Positions 13,373 to 20,589 of a DNA stretch of 45,343 nt are shown here, piece after piece (within the stretch, counting starts at the first letter, position 1; each line of letters begins with the position of its first letter). The translations under genes were made by a program, and so were the position numbers. The DNA is from a virus, in IMG/VR virus record IMGVR_UViG_3300045997_000193, positions 1 through 45,343 of that record; one strand, 5' to 3'. The notes beneath the pieces are model-generated. The model did not search any database. It worked only from the letters and a program-made list of their open reading frames with translations, and was not told the origin of the DNA.

Positions 13373-13467
13373 GCGCCGCGGAATGCAGCGCCCACAAACG
13401 AATAATACGCGCCTGCTCGCAAAAGTGCAAGCCGATTATCGCGAAATCGCGACCGGCCGACGAACGG
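13373..13467 (-). promoter_or_regulatory. early promoter of the amidoligase unit with second operator and distant box
   Basis: Minus strand: -35 TTGCAC (13425-13430), 17-bp spacer, -10 TATTAT (13402-13407). The spacer repeat is weak (TTGCGAGCAGGCGCG). A perfect palindrome TCGCGAAATCGCGA (13439-13452) lies just upstream of the -35. The upstream box is at 13456-13467, 25 bp from the -35. The leader has GGCGCCGCGG (13373-13382). Confidence 0.8.
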
Positions 13468-13476
13468 TCATGTTGG

Positions 13477-13749
13477 CTACAAAAACGGATCGAGCGCCCG
13501 CGCCCGGATCGGCGCCGAGCCGGCGGCCGCGAGCGACTGCCCCGCGGCCGCCGCGACCTCGGCGACCAGTTCCTCGGACACCCCGGTGACGGCCCCGCGC
13601 AGCATTTGGACGACCTCGGCCGCCGTCGGGTCCCGCTGCCGCAGCCGGGTCAGCAACCCGACGGCGTGCCGGATCAGCGCCACCCGGAGCGGACCGTGCT
13701 CCAGCACGACCGACTCCAGCGCATCCGGCGGCGGCAGCCCCTCGATCAA
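13477..13749 (-). CDS. hypothetical small helical protein
   Basis: 90 residues from ATG 13749, overlapping the RecT stop as ATGA. It is almost wholly helical and Ala/Val/Leu-rich (MLRGAVTGVSEELVAEVAAA). No family recognised. As the last gene of the exonuclease/RecT unit it may be an accessory factor. Confidence 0.6.
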   Translation of the reverse strand: MIEGLPPPDALESVVLEHGPLRVALIRHAVGLLTRLRQRDPTAAEVVQMLRGAVTGVSEELVAEVAAAAGQSLAAAGSAPIRARALDPFL

Positions 13750-14693
13750 AACGGCGCCTCGGCAACCCCGAACCCCGGACCATCATTCGGCCCCGCGGCG
13801 AACGGGTCGACCGGCGCCGGCACCGGCGGCACAAACGGCGCCGGCTCGATCACCGGGGGCGGCACCGCAGCTGCGGCAGCCGGCACCGCAGCTGCGGGCT
13901 CGGGCGCCACGGCAGGCGCCGGATCGGCGGCAGGCGCCGGCTCGGCCGGCGTCGCGGCCTTCGGCGGCCGCCCACGACGCCGCGGCGGTTCCGCCCCGGG
14001 CGCCGCAGCCGGCGCCGTCCGCTCATTCAGCATCGCCAGCGGGTCCCCGCCGGTCGGCGCCACTTCCGCCGCCCGCGCCGGCGTGACGTCGATCTCGCCC
14101 GCGTCGCGGAGTTCGTCCGTGCTCGCCATGCCGGCGAGAATGTGCGCCGCGTAGAGCCGGCCGAAAAACGACGCCGCGCGCCAGCGCAGCATGATCTCCG
14201 GCATCGTCTGCCACTTCGACCCGGTGCGGCCGAACCAGCCCTCCTTCTTCGCCATCGCGACCGACACCCACGGCCCCTGCAGTTCCAACCCGGTCGAGAG
14301 TTCCACCGACACCGCGCGGCAGCCCCAATCGTCCGCGCCCTCGGTTCCCTTCATCTCGTAGCGCAGCGGCCCGAACAGCCCGCAGCCGTTGATCGCGGCG
14401 ACGATGAACTGCGCCGACCACGACGGGCGCCCCTGAATCACGTTGAGCCCCTGCAGCACCATCATCGGCGGCAGCTTGGCGCGCATCGCGACGTCGAGCG
14501 CGACGAGCACGTTGGGCAGGTTGTCCCGATACTGCGCCGGGACCATCGACGACGCGGCGAGCGCGCGCGCCATCCGCTGTCCATGTTCGAACGCCTGCGG
14601 CGACGAGAAAACGCCGCCCTCGTTGCGCGCGGCGACTTCGGTGAAACGCTGCGTCGCCGCAGCGACCGGCAGATTGTCAGAATGATCGGTCAT
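13746..14693 (-). CDS. recT: RecT-family single-strand annealing protein
   Basis: 315 residues. RecT proteins coat and anneal single strands after end resection. The core (residues 55-195) shows RecT signs: LPPMMVLQGLNVIQGRPSWS, FIVAAINGCG, then WQTMPEIMLRWRAASFFGRL and YAAHILAGM. The C-terminal 100 residues are an unusual Pro/Ala-rich tail with an AT-hook-like RRRGRPPK at about 238-245 and an acidic/Phe end. Start ATG 14693 overlaps the exonuclease stop, giving the classical exonuclease-annealase pair. Confidence 0.85.
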   Translation of the reverse strand: MTDHSDNLPVAAATQRFTEVAARNEGGVFSSPQAFEHGQRMARALAASSMVPAQYRDNLPNVLVALDVAMRAKLPPMMVLQGLNVIQGRPSWSAQFIVAAINGCGLFGPLRYEMKGTEGADDWGCRAVSVELSTGLELQGPWVSVAMAKKEGWFGRTGSKWQTMPEIMLRWRAASFFGRLYAAHILAGMASTDELRDAGEIDVTPARAAEVAPTGGDPLAMLNERTAPAAAPGAEPPRRRGRPPKAATPAEPAPAADPAPAVAPEPAAAVPAAAAAVPPPVIEPAPFVPPVPAPVDPFAAGPNDGPGFGVAEAPF

Positions 14694-15514
14694 CAGAATC
14701 CTTCGGGTGCGCGGGCTTGCGCCCACTTGGGAACGTCGATGGGCATGATCTCGGTCGAGTAACCCGGCCACTCACCGGACGCCGAACAATCGGCGAACAG
14801 CGCGAGCGCGCGCGCGATGTCGGCCTCCGCGGCGAACGTCGCGCGGTTGTCGATGCGGTAGAGCGCGGCGCCGTGCGGCGGCTCCGTCTCGACGGCGATG
14901 ATCACGAACGAATGCGGCACAATGCCTTCGGTTGCGGCGAGCGCCTGCATGTAGAACGCCGCCTGCAGATCGTAGCGGAAATTCCAGATCGACTTCTGGA
15001 ACGCCCCGCGCGACGCATCCGGCGTGGTCTTGATGTCGACGAGAAACGAACGGTCCGGAGCGACGAGGTCGGCGCGCGCCTTGCAATCGACGCCGGTCTC
15101 GCCGTCGGTCCAGAGCATCGAAACCTCCGGCATGCACGAATCGATGATGGCCCGCGCGCGCGGGTGCTGCGCAACCGCAGCGGCGCAGTTCAGCGCCCGC
15201 GCGTAGTCCTCGTTCTTGATGGCGATGCGGCCGGCGGCCCGCTCGTTGAATTCGGTCCACCATGCCTTGCCCGCGGTCGAGCGCCGGTCCGGAGCTTCGT
15301 CGGGGATGACGATGAACGCCGCCTTGCGCTCGTCGGGCTCGTCGAGCAACAGCGAATGCACGACCGAGCCGAACTGCATCGCCGCGGACGGTTCCATCGG
15401 CGCCCGCAGCCATTCGCGGTAGTGCGCCGGGGATTGCAACAGCCGCTTGATCGCGGTCTGCGAAAGCCGGGACAGCGCGTGGTATTCGCGCGCCGGCATG
15501 TCGAAACTCAACAT
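14693..15514 (-). CDS. RecE-like PD-(D/E)XK exonuclease
   Basis: 273 residues. A 5'-3' exonuclease partner of RecT. Motifs are the N-terminal LSQTAIKRLLQSPAHYREWL, GSVVHSLLLDEP (about 49-60), the catalytic VDIKTT (about 163-168) and a following helix with a conserved Gln/Tyr (DLQAAFYMQAL). This matches phage exonuclease VIII/DUF3799-type proteins and their length. ATG 15514 is chosen because it sits 5 bases behind GGGAGGT. A TTG four codons upstream is not needed. Confidence 0.85.
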   Translation of the reverse strand: MLSFDMPAREYHALSRLSQTAIKRLLQSPAHYREWLRAPMEPSAAMQFGSVVHSLLLDEPDERKAAFIVIPDEAPDRRSTAGKAWWTEFNERAAGRIAIKNEDYARALNCAAAVAQHPRARAIIDSCMPEVSMLWTDGETGVDCKARADLVAPDRSFLVDIKTTPDASRGAFQKSIWNFRYDLQAAFYMQALAATEGIVPHSFVIIAVETEPPHGAALYRIDNRATFAAEADIARALALFADCSASGEWPGYSTEIMPIDVPKWAQARAPEGF

Positions 15515-15542
15515 TTGACCTCCCAAGTGAACGAATCCGATG

Positions 15543-15755
15543 TTAGCTCGCGTCGCGCGCGGTCGGCAACGGCTCCGGCGAAATATTTTCGCGCGGCGAG
15601 AATCCTTCGGGGATGACGCACGCCGCGGTCGGGAGCGACCACACTAGCGTGCAATCGGGATAGGGGAGCGCGAGACAGTTCTTCGCCTCGTCGCCCATCT
15701 CCCCGAACGCATCGAAGTGCCAGCGGCAGTTGCCGCAAATCTTCGCGATGGTCAT
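15543..15755 (-). CDS. small four-Cys zinc-binding protein
   Basis: 70 residues from ATG 15755 (ATGA overlap with the upstream gene). CGNCRWH near residue 8 and two later Cys (about 27 and 36, 46) form a probable zinc site, a pattern seen in many short phage proteins. Function unknown. It lies between the J-domain-like protein and the exonuclease and is probably transcribed with both. Confidence 0.65.
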   Translation of the reverse strand: MTIAKICGNCRWHFDAFGEMGDEAKNCLALPYPDCTLVWSLPTAACVIPEGFSPRENISPEPLPTARDAS

Positions 15756-16951
15756 CGCGGGAGCGCGTCGACGTAACGTTCCAGCTTGCGGAAAATGTCG
15801 AACGCGCGCCCATACTTCTCACGGCGATCTTCCGGAACGCGGTCGGGATGCAGCAACCCGAGGATAAAACGGTAATCCTCTTTCGTGACCAGCGGACGAA
15901 TCCCCGAGATCAGGCGCGCGTAATTTTCGGCGGCCTCTTGCTGCTCCGTGGCGCGGCGAGTGTATTCTGGCACCAGTTCGCGAGCGCGCGCATCGGAGTG
16001 CATGAGAAATTCTTCCTGCAACTGCCGGTGCTTCGCGTCGAACGCCGCTTGCAGTTCCCGTTGCTTCGCATCGAACTCCCGCTGCAACCGCCGCGTCTCG
16101 GCGGCAATGGCGCGGTCGAGCGCCGCCTGCGGCCCGCGCGGCCCGGAGCGAATCTGCTCCAACGCGGAAGCGTCAACCTGCGCCGCGAGCGACGGGATCG
16201 TTGCAATCGCGATATCCGCAATGCGCTCGGCTTCCGCGACCGGCAGCCGCTGCGAGAGCGAGCGCGACTCCACGCCCGCGGCCGCCTCGATCTCGCGGCG
16301 CAATTGCGACGCGTGACCGAATGCATGCGGCAACGCCGCGCCGCGCGCAGCGAGCGCTTCCGCGACATTCATGCGCGGCCCGGAAGGGCGAGCAGCCCGC
16401 GGAACGCGAACGGGCTCGGGCTCCGGTTCCGGCGTTGGCACGGCCGCCTGCGGGATAACTGGCCGAGCACCGCGCGGCGGAACGTGATCGCCGCGCGGCG
16501 GAATCGGCTCGGCGGCGGCGGCGCGTTGCTCCCGATGCCGCTGCGCCCGTGGAGTCTGCGAACGCGGAGCGGCGCGCTCGGTCGTCGACCGGCGTTCGCT
16601 TGCGGGGAGCGCGGCGATCAACGCCTGCGCGGCGCGCTCCGACTCCGGCCGCTTCGACTCCCACGCGAAACGATGCAGCGCGAGTTCCATGCGCTCCCTC
16701 GCGCGTCGCGGACCGCCGGCCAATTCGGCGGCGGTGCCGCCGGATTGGCCGCTCCACCGGACCTCGGCGCAGCGGCGCGAAAACTCGCCGCGCGGCGTCG
16801 ATTCCTTGAGCGCGAGCAACTCGTCGCCCGACTTGGCGAGCGCCTGCACGCGAGCGAATCCACTCGCGGCGGCGGCGGCTTCGTGTTCGTTGACGCGAGC
16901 CCACCGGGCGGCGTCGATGTTGGTGACTTCAGCGGTAGCATTCATGGTCAT
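15752..16951 (-). CDS. large coiled-coil protein with C-terminal J-domain-like HPD motif
   Basis: 399 residues from ATG 16951 (ATG 16945 is an alternative). A helical Arg/Glu/Ala-rich N-terminal half is followed by a Pro-rich linker (about 145-185), a second helical domain, a coiled coil with repeated FDAKQRELQ / FDAKHRQLQ units (about 285-315), and a C-terminal segment FILGLLHPDRVPEDRREKYG with HPD at about 368-370. HPD between two helices is the signature of DnaJ-type domains that stimulate Hsp70. If real, it would recruit host DnaK to the replication or recombination complex, as lambda P and DnaJ do in lambda. No named family recognised. Confidence 0.6.
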   Translation of the reverse strand: MTMNATAEVTNIDAARWARVNEHEAAAAASGFARVQALAKSGDELLALKESTPRGEFSRRCAEVRWSGQSGGTAAELAGGPRRARERMELALHRFAWESKRPESERAAQALIAALPASERRSTTERAAPRSQTPRAQRHREQRAAAAEPIPPRGDHVPPRGARPVIPQAAVPTPEPEPEPVRVPRAARPSGPRMNVAEALAARGAALPHAFGHASQLRREIEAAAGVESRSLSQRLPVAEAERIADIAIATIPSLAAQVDASALEQIRSGPRGPQAALDRAIAAETRRLQREFDAKQRELQAAFDAKHRQLQEEFLMHSDARARELVPEYTRRATEQQEAAENYARLISGIRPLVTKEDYRFILGLLHPDRVPEDRREKYGRAFDIFRKLERYVDALPR

Positions 16952-16996
16952 GATTAGGTGCCGCCGCCCGTTATTGGCGAGCGGCGGCAATCCCTA

Positions 16997-17431
16997 CTAC
17001 GATGCGACCGGCTCCGCGGCCGACTGCGCCGCGGGGTTCTGCGCAGCGGCGCTGCGCGCTTCCTGCCGCGCGAGCCGCAGCTGATACGACTGCGAGTGAT
17101 GCCCGGTCAGCTTCCCGGTCTTCGCATCGACCTCGTATTCACGACGCAAAACGCCGTCGAGAATCTGCGACTTCCGAAACAGCGACACGCGCTCGTCTTC
17201 GAGATCGCGCCGCAGGTGCGGATACGCGGCAGCGATCAGCGCTTCGACCGCCTTGATGTTGTCGCCGACCTTGTGGCCGGTGACGCTACCGTTCGCCTTA
17301 AAGGGCGAAATGACGCGAGCGATCTCGGGAATCGAGAGCGCCGCAATCATCGCCGCACGCACGTTCTTCTCCGGCGACTCCGGAGCGCGAGCGTGATGCA
17401 GCGTCGGCACGAACAGGTTGCTAGTTGTCAT
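16997..17431 (-). CDS. hypothetical early protein
   Basis: 144 residues from ATG 17431 behind CAGGAATGGCACC. A helical N-terminal half (EKNVRAAMIAALSIPEIARVI) precedes a region with KAVEALIAAAYPHLRRDLEDE and a basic, Ala-rich C terminus. No family recognised. It is the first gene behind the 17557-17585 promoter and may lead the recombination operon downstream. Confidence 0.6.
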   Translation of the reverse strand: MTTSNLFVPTLHHARAPESPEKNVRAAMIAALSIPEIARVISPFKANGSVTGHKVGDNIKAVEALIAAAYPHLRRDLEDERVSLFRKSQILDGVLRREYEVDAKTGKLTGHHSQSYQLRLARQEARSAAAQNPAAQSAAEPVAS

Positions 17432-17556
17432 GGTGCCATTCCTGAAACTCGTTCGTGAACCGCACGAACAACGGTTGCCGTGGGACCGCACGACGCGGGT
17501 GCTTCTACTGATTGCCGCGGAACCGCCGCGGCGCGGACACTTCAACAACGGAACCG

Positions 17557-17585
17557 ATTGTATATCACTCGGCGCCGAAACGCAA
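17557..17585 (-). promoter_or_regulatory. sigma-70 promoter for the recombination operon
   Basis: Minus strand: -35 TTGCGT (17580-17585), 17-bp spacer, -10 TACAAT (17557-17562), preceded by TATA. No TCGCA-N4-TGCGA repeat and no upstream 12-mer, so it is probably regulated differently from the other early promoters. It overlaps the end of the zinc-finger gene. The 133 bases 17432-17564 otherwise hold only leader sequence. Confidence 0.7.
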
Positions 17586-17738
17586 CCGATTCTTTCGATG
17601 ATTCGCAAGCCTGCACTTCGGGGAGCAAAACAGCGCGAGCGTGATACCCGTAAACATGCGCCCGCAAAACCGACAAGGCTTGCGCGATACCTTTCGCATG
17701 GCGCCCAATTCTGCCGCCGGATGTTTTCCCTTGCTCAT
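17565..17738 (-). CDS. 57-residue zinc-finger protein
   Basis: 57 residues from ATG 17738, overlapping the helicase stop as ATGA. A single zinc site CRFCGRMFTG...FCSPKCRLANHRKNR (Cys pairs about 15 residues apart) with a basic tail resembles treble-clef/Zn-ribbon nucleic-acid-binding mini-proteins. It is coupled to the SF2 helicase and is probably a DNA-binding accessory. Confidence 0.7.
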   Translation of the reverse strand: MSKGKHPAAELGAMRKVSRKPCRFCGRMFTGITLALFCSPKCRLANHRKNRLRFGAE

Positions 17739-19147
17739 GCCGCACCCCCGTTCGCCCGCCCCGCGCGCGCCCGCATCATGCGAAACACCCATCCGGGTTT
17801 GTAGCCGCGCCGCTCGGCCAGCGCGCGCAGTTCCGCCTCGGTGCGCGCCAACCCGATTTCCCGACTCCGCGCCAACCGCCGCTCGGCGATCATCTCCGGC
17901 GTGAGTTCGATCAACTCGCCCGCGACCTCGTCGATCTCGCGCTTGCGGGTTTCGGCCACCGGGAACGCCGCGCCGCAGTTCGTGCAAACGCGCGAGCCCG
18001 ACGCGGACGCCGCGAAACACGACGGGCAAACGCGGACCCCGGGCGGCTCGTCCCGCCGCTTCCGACCGTCAAGCGTCCAATCGCGCTCGTCCTGCGGGAG
18101 CCCATGCCGCGTCGTGTTCTCGGCATGGTCGAGGATGAACGCGTGCGGCTTGCCCGGAGCCGGCCGCAGCGCCCGCCCGACTTGCTGCAGGAACAGCGAC
18201 TCGGACTGCGTCGGGCGCAGCAACAGCGCGGCGCCGCAGACCGGGACGTCGAAGCCCTCGCTGACGAGGTCGACGCTCACCATGACATCGAGCCGACCCT
18301 CGGCCAGATCGGACACGACCGACATGCGGTCGACGTCGGACATCGCGCCATCGATGCGCCGCGCGCGGAACCCGCCGCGCCGGAACGCGTCGACGACGGC
18401 ATCGGCGTGCGCGAGCGAAACGCAAAACGCGATAGCCGGGACCCCGGGGCAAATCCGCCGGTAGTGCGCGACGGCATCGCCGACGACGCGCGTATCGCGC
18501 ACCGCCTCGTCCATCTCGCCGCGGTTGAAATCGCCGGCCGTCGTGCGCACCCCGGTCATGTCGGGATTGACCTCGGCGACGAACACCCGCGGTTGCGCAA
18601 GGAACCCGCCGTCGATCAACTCCTGCATCGACGGCCCCTCGATCAGCCGGTCGAAGTAGCCGCCCGAGCGCACGCCTAGCCCCTTGCCGTCGAGCCGCTC
18701 CGGCGTCGCGGTGACGCCGAGCAGCCGCGCGTTCGGGAACGCCTCGATGATCTTCTGCCACGTTCCGGCGACGGCATGATGCGCCTCGTCGACGATGACA
18801 AGGTCGGGCGGGGCGATGCGCTGCAGCCGCCTGACGACGGTCTGCACCGACGCGACCTGAACATGATGCCCGGTCATCCCGGGCGCCCCCGCCACGATGC
18901 AGCCATGCGGAACGCCCCACGCCGTCAGCGACCGCGACGCCTGCCGCAGCAACTCCGCGCGGTGGACGAGGATCAGCACGCGCTTCCCGCGCTCGACGGC
19001 GCCCTTCGTGATGTAGGAAAAGACCAGCGTCTTCCCCCCGCCCGTCGGGAGCGCGTAGAGCGGCGCGCGACAGCGGTCGCGATAGGCAGCCCGCAGCGCA
19101 TCGACGCCGGCCCGCTGATACGGCCGGAGTGAGAAGTTAACGTGCAT
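17735..19147 (-). CDS. SF2 DEAD/DEAH-box helicase with zinc finger
   Basis: 470 residues, DNA-unwinding or -remodelling ATPase. Motifs: Walker A LPTGGGKT (33-40), motif Ia LVHRAELLRQ (about 60-69), DEAH (120-123), motif III VTATPERLDG (145-154), motif IV-VI with DLVSEGFDVP and QQVGRALRP (about 293-330). After the helicase core come CPSC and CTNC (374-391), a zinc ribbon, and a charged C-terminal helix. The architecture matches phage SF2 helicases such as the UvsW/RadD-like group. Start ATG 19147 overlaps the HTH gene's stop, so both are co-expressed. Confidence 0.88.
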   Translation of the reverse strand: MHVNFSLRPYQRAGVDALRAAYRDRCRAPLYALPTGGGKTLVFSYITKGAVERGKRVLILVHRAELLRQASRSLTAWGVPHGCIVAGAPGMTGHHVQVASVQTVVRRLQRIAPPDLVIVDEAHHAVAGTWQKIIEAFPNARLLGVTATPERLDGKGLGVRSGGYFDRLIEGPSMQELIDGGFLAQPRVFVAEVNPDMTGVRTTAGDFNRGEMDEAVRDTRVVGDAVAHYRRICPGVPAIAFCVSLAHADAVVDAFRRGGFRARRIDGAMSDVDRMSVVSDLAEGRLDVMVSVDLVSEGFDVPVCGAALLLRPTQSESLFLQQVGRALRPAPGKPHAFILDHAENTTRHGLPQDERDWTLDGRKRRDEPPGVRVCPSCFAASASGSRVCTNCGAAFPVAETRKREIDEVAGELIELTPEMIAERRLARSREIGLARTEAELRALAERRGYKPGWVFRMMRARAGRANGGAA

Positions 19148-19364
19148 CGCCCGCCTGCGCTTCGATACGGTCGAGCGCCGCCAGCAACGGCCGGAGCACG
19201 CGCAGCGTCGGCAGGGTTTCGCCAGCGAACCAACGGTAGACAACGGACTGATGCACGCGCGGAGTCGTCTGCGCGCAGACTTCGCCGACGGTTACACCGG
19301 CGCCGTCAATGCGCTCGCGCAGCTTCTCGACAAACGGGTCCAGCTTCGGTTTCTTGGGCGGCAT
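19137..19364 (-). CDS. small Cro/XRE-type helix-turn-helix protein
   Basis: 75 residues from ATG 19364 behind AGGAGAGCGGTC. The helix-turn-helix part reads GVTVGEVCAQTTPRVHQSVV followed by YRWFAGETLPTLRVLRPLL, a pattern of XRE/Cro-like regulators (choose-a-motif helix at about 30-50). It is the only clear small DNA-binding regulator in the genome, and so the leading candidate to bind the TCGCA-N4-TGCGA repeats. Its own promoter (19397-19425) carries a related repeat, suggesting autoregulation. That link is inference. Confidence 0.7.
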   Translation of the reverse strand: MPPKKPKLDPFVEKLRERIDGAGVTVGEVCAQTTPRVHQSVVYRWFAGETLPTLRVLRPLLAALDRIEAQAGDAR

Positions 19365-19396
19365 GACCGCTCTCCTGTGGGTGATTGACCGAGCGA

Positions 19397-19449
19397 AGTC
19401 TACGCGAAAATGCGAAACAACGCAACGGTGCGACCGGCAATCGTTCCGG
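19397..19449 (-). promoter_or_regulatory. promoter of the HTH/helicase operon with two motif types
   Basis: Minus strand: -35 TTGCGT (19420-19425), 17-bp spacer, -10 TAGACT (19397-19402). The spacer has TTCGCATTTTCGCG, a variant of the early operator. A copy of the second dispersed palindrome (CCGGCAATCGTTCCGG, 19434-19449) sits 8 bp upstream of the -35. Confidence 0.75.
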
Positions 19450-19452
19450 TGC

Positions 19453-19482
19453 AAAAGAAAACGCCGGCCGAAGCCGGCGTTC
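19453..19482 (-). terminator. leftward intrinsic terminator
   Basis: ACGCCGGC and GCCGGCGT form an 8-bp stem with a TTCG loop. On the minus strand it is followed by TTTCTTTT. It ends the single-gene unit 19876-19499 just before the HTH promoter. Confidence 0.85.
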
Positions 19483-19498
19483 CGCGGAGCACGTCCGG

Positions 19499-19876
19499 TT
19501 ACTGCGCGGCCACCGGCGACAGCCCGACGATGTGCGACCGGACCGATGCCGCCGCGGCGTAGACCTCGCGCACGCGATGCTCGATCATCGACGCCTCCTG
19601 CACCGCGTTCGCCTTGAACAGCGATTGCGTCTTGCGGTTCAACTCGTCGGCGAACGCCCCGAGCGCCCCGAGCGCGAGCGCGGAGTCGGCGACGTTCGAC
19701 AGCCCGTCGGAGCCGAGCAACGCGACGACGCGCCGAGCGTCGCGCTCGGTTTCGATGGCGGCGGTCCGGATGTTGGCATCCTCGAACCGCTCGGCCAGCT
19801 GCGCGATGAGCCGATACTTCTCGGCCATGAACAGCAGAGCGGCGGCGATGACGTTGAGGTGATTGCTGATGGTCAT
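19499..19876 (-). CDS. hypothetical helical protein under the divergent switch
   Basis: 125 residues from ATG 19876 behind AAGGAGTTTCAC. Entirely helical, Ala/Leu-rich. Begins MTISNHLNVIAAALLFMAEK and ends VRSHIVGLSPVAAQ. No family recognised. It is transcribed alone from the strongest early promoter (TTGACA/TATCAT) and closed by a terminator, so it is probably made in large amount early. Confidence 0.65.
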   Translation of the reverse strand: MTISNHLNVIAAALLFMAEKYRLIAQLAERFEDANIRTAAIETERDARRVVALLGSDGLSNVADSALALGALGAFADELNRKTQSLFKANAVQEASMIEHRVREVYAAAASVRSHIVGLSPVAAQ

Positions 19877-19910
19877 GTGAAACTCCTTGGTGGAAGTGGA
19901 ATGCGCCCCC

Positions 19911-19959
19911 TTGAATTCGAGCGCAAACGGATGATACAATTCGCAGCGATGCGTGTCAA
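19911..19959. promoter_or_regulatory. overlapping divergent promoters sharing one operator
   Basis: Minus strand: -35 TTGACA (19954-19959), 17-bp spacer, -10 TATCAT (19931-19936). Plus strand: -35 TTGAAT (19911-19916), 18-bp spacer, -10 TACAAT (19935-19940). The two -10 boxes overlap by two bases, so both cannot be occupied together. The repeat CGCAGCGATGCG (19942-19953) is in the minus spacer and just downstream of the plus -10, where a bound protein would affect both directions. Confidence 0.85.
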
Positions 19960-19988
19960 CCCCGACTCGCACAAACAGGAATGACATC

Positions 19989-20168
19989 ATGCCCGATATC
20001 GGATTCGACCCCCGCCACTACACGACCCCGCGCCGCGACACGACCCCGGGCGCCATCTACGTCGAGGATGACCGCCCGCGATGGGTGATCCCCGTCGTCA
20101 TCCTCGCGATGCTGCTGCTCGCCGCCGCGGTCGTGGCGACCGATTGCGGCGACGTCTGGTGCTGGTAG
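19989..20168 (+). CDS. small single-span membrane protein (plus strand)
   Basis: 59 residues from ATG 19989 behind AGGAATGACATC. A polar N-terminal half (GFDPRHYTTPRRD) precedes one membrane span (about 33-50, WVIPVVILAMLLLAAAVV) and a short tail with two Cys. One of only two rightward genes. It is controlled by the plus promoter at 19911-19940. The role is unknown: a superinfection or lysis function would fit its position but is not shown. Confidence 0.65.
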   Translation: MPDIGFDPRHYTTPRRDTTPGAIYVEDDRPRWVIPVVILAMLLLAAAVVATDCGDVWCW

Positions 20169-20170
20169 AC

Positions 20171-20190
20171 TGCCGGGGAACGCAACCCCG
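20171..20190 (+). promoter_or_regulatory. hairpin before the second plus-strand gene
   Basis: CCGGGG and CCCCGG form a stem between the two rightward genes. The GGGAG ribosome binding site of the second gene overlaps its 3' arm, so it could limit translation. Confidence 0.4.
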
Positions 20191-20202
20191 GGAGCGCCCG
20201 CC

Positions 20203-20574
20203 ATGACCCCGCACCGCCTCGCCGTCGCCCTCCTCGCCGCCGCCTGCTGCGGCCCCGCCGCCGCCGCGCCGGTGACCATCCTGCTCTCCGGCGGCCCCGC
20301 GCAGAGCACGCGCATCGTCGAAAGCCGGAGCACCAGCGACCGCGTCAGCTTCCCCGGGACCGGCGCCACGCCGCCATTGCTGCCGTCCCTTGCGGACGCC
20401 GCCGTCGACGCCAAGCCGGTGAAGCAGAGCAAGTCGTCGTCGACCAGCGCGGGGCGCGACCGGCGCCCGTTCGCCTTCCTGAAGCAGCTGCAGCGGACCT
20501 CCGACGATGCCACCGCGGTATGGGCGAACGTAGCCCACGGTGGCCCCGCCACGCCCGCAGGCGACGACGACTGA
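20203..20574 (+). CDS. exported hypothetical protein (plus strand)
   Basis: 123 residues from ATG 20203 behind GGGAGCGCCCGCC. Residues 1-22 are a signal peptide (MTPHRLAVALLAAACCG, cleavage near AAA). A Cys pair at the end of the hydrophobic core (CCGPAAA) raises the possibility of a lipoprotein, but the lipobox is imperfect. The mature part is Ser/Thr/Asp-rich with low complexity. No family recognised. Co-transcribed with the upstream membrane protein and closed by the bidirectional terminator. Confidence 0.6.
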   Translation: MTPHRLAVALLAAACCGPAAAAPVTILLSGGPAQSTRIVESRSTSDRVSFPGTGATPPLLPSLADAAVDAKPVKQSKSSSTSAGRDRRPFAFLKQLQRTSDDATAVWANVAHGGPATPAGDDD

Positions 20575-20589
20575 CCCTACCGCACCCCC

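Noticed and set aside
17418-17804. 128-residue plus-strand open frame
   Set aside because: Crosses a leftward promoter and the zinc-finger gene. No ribosome binding site and no protein-like pattern.
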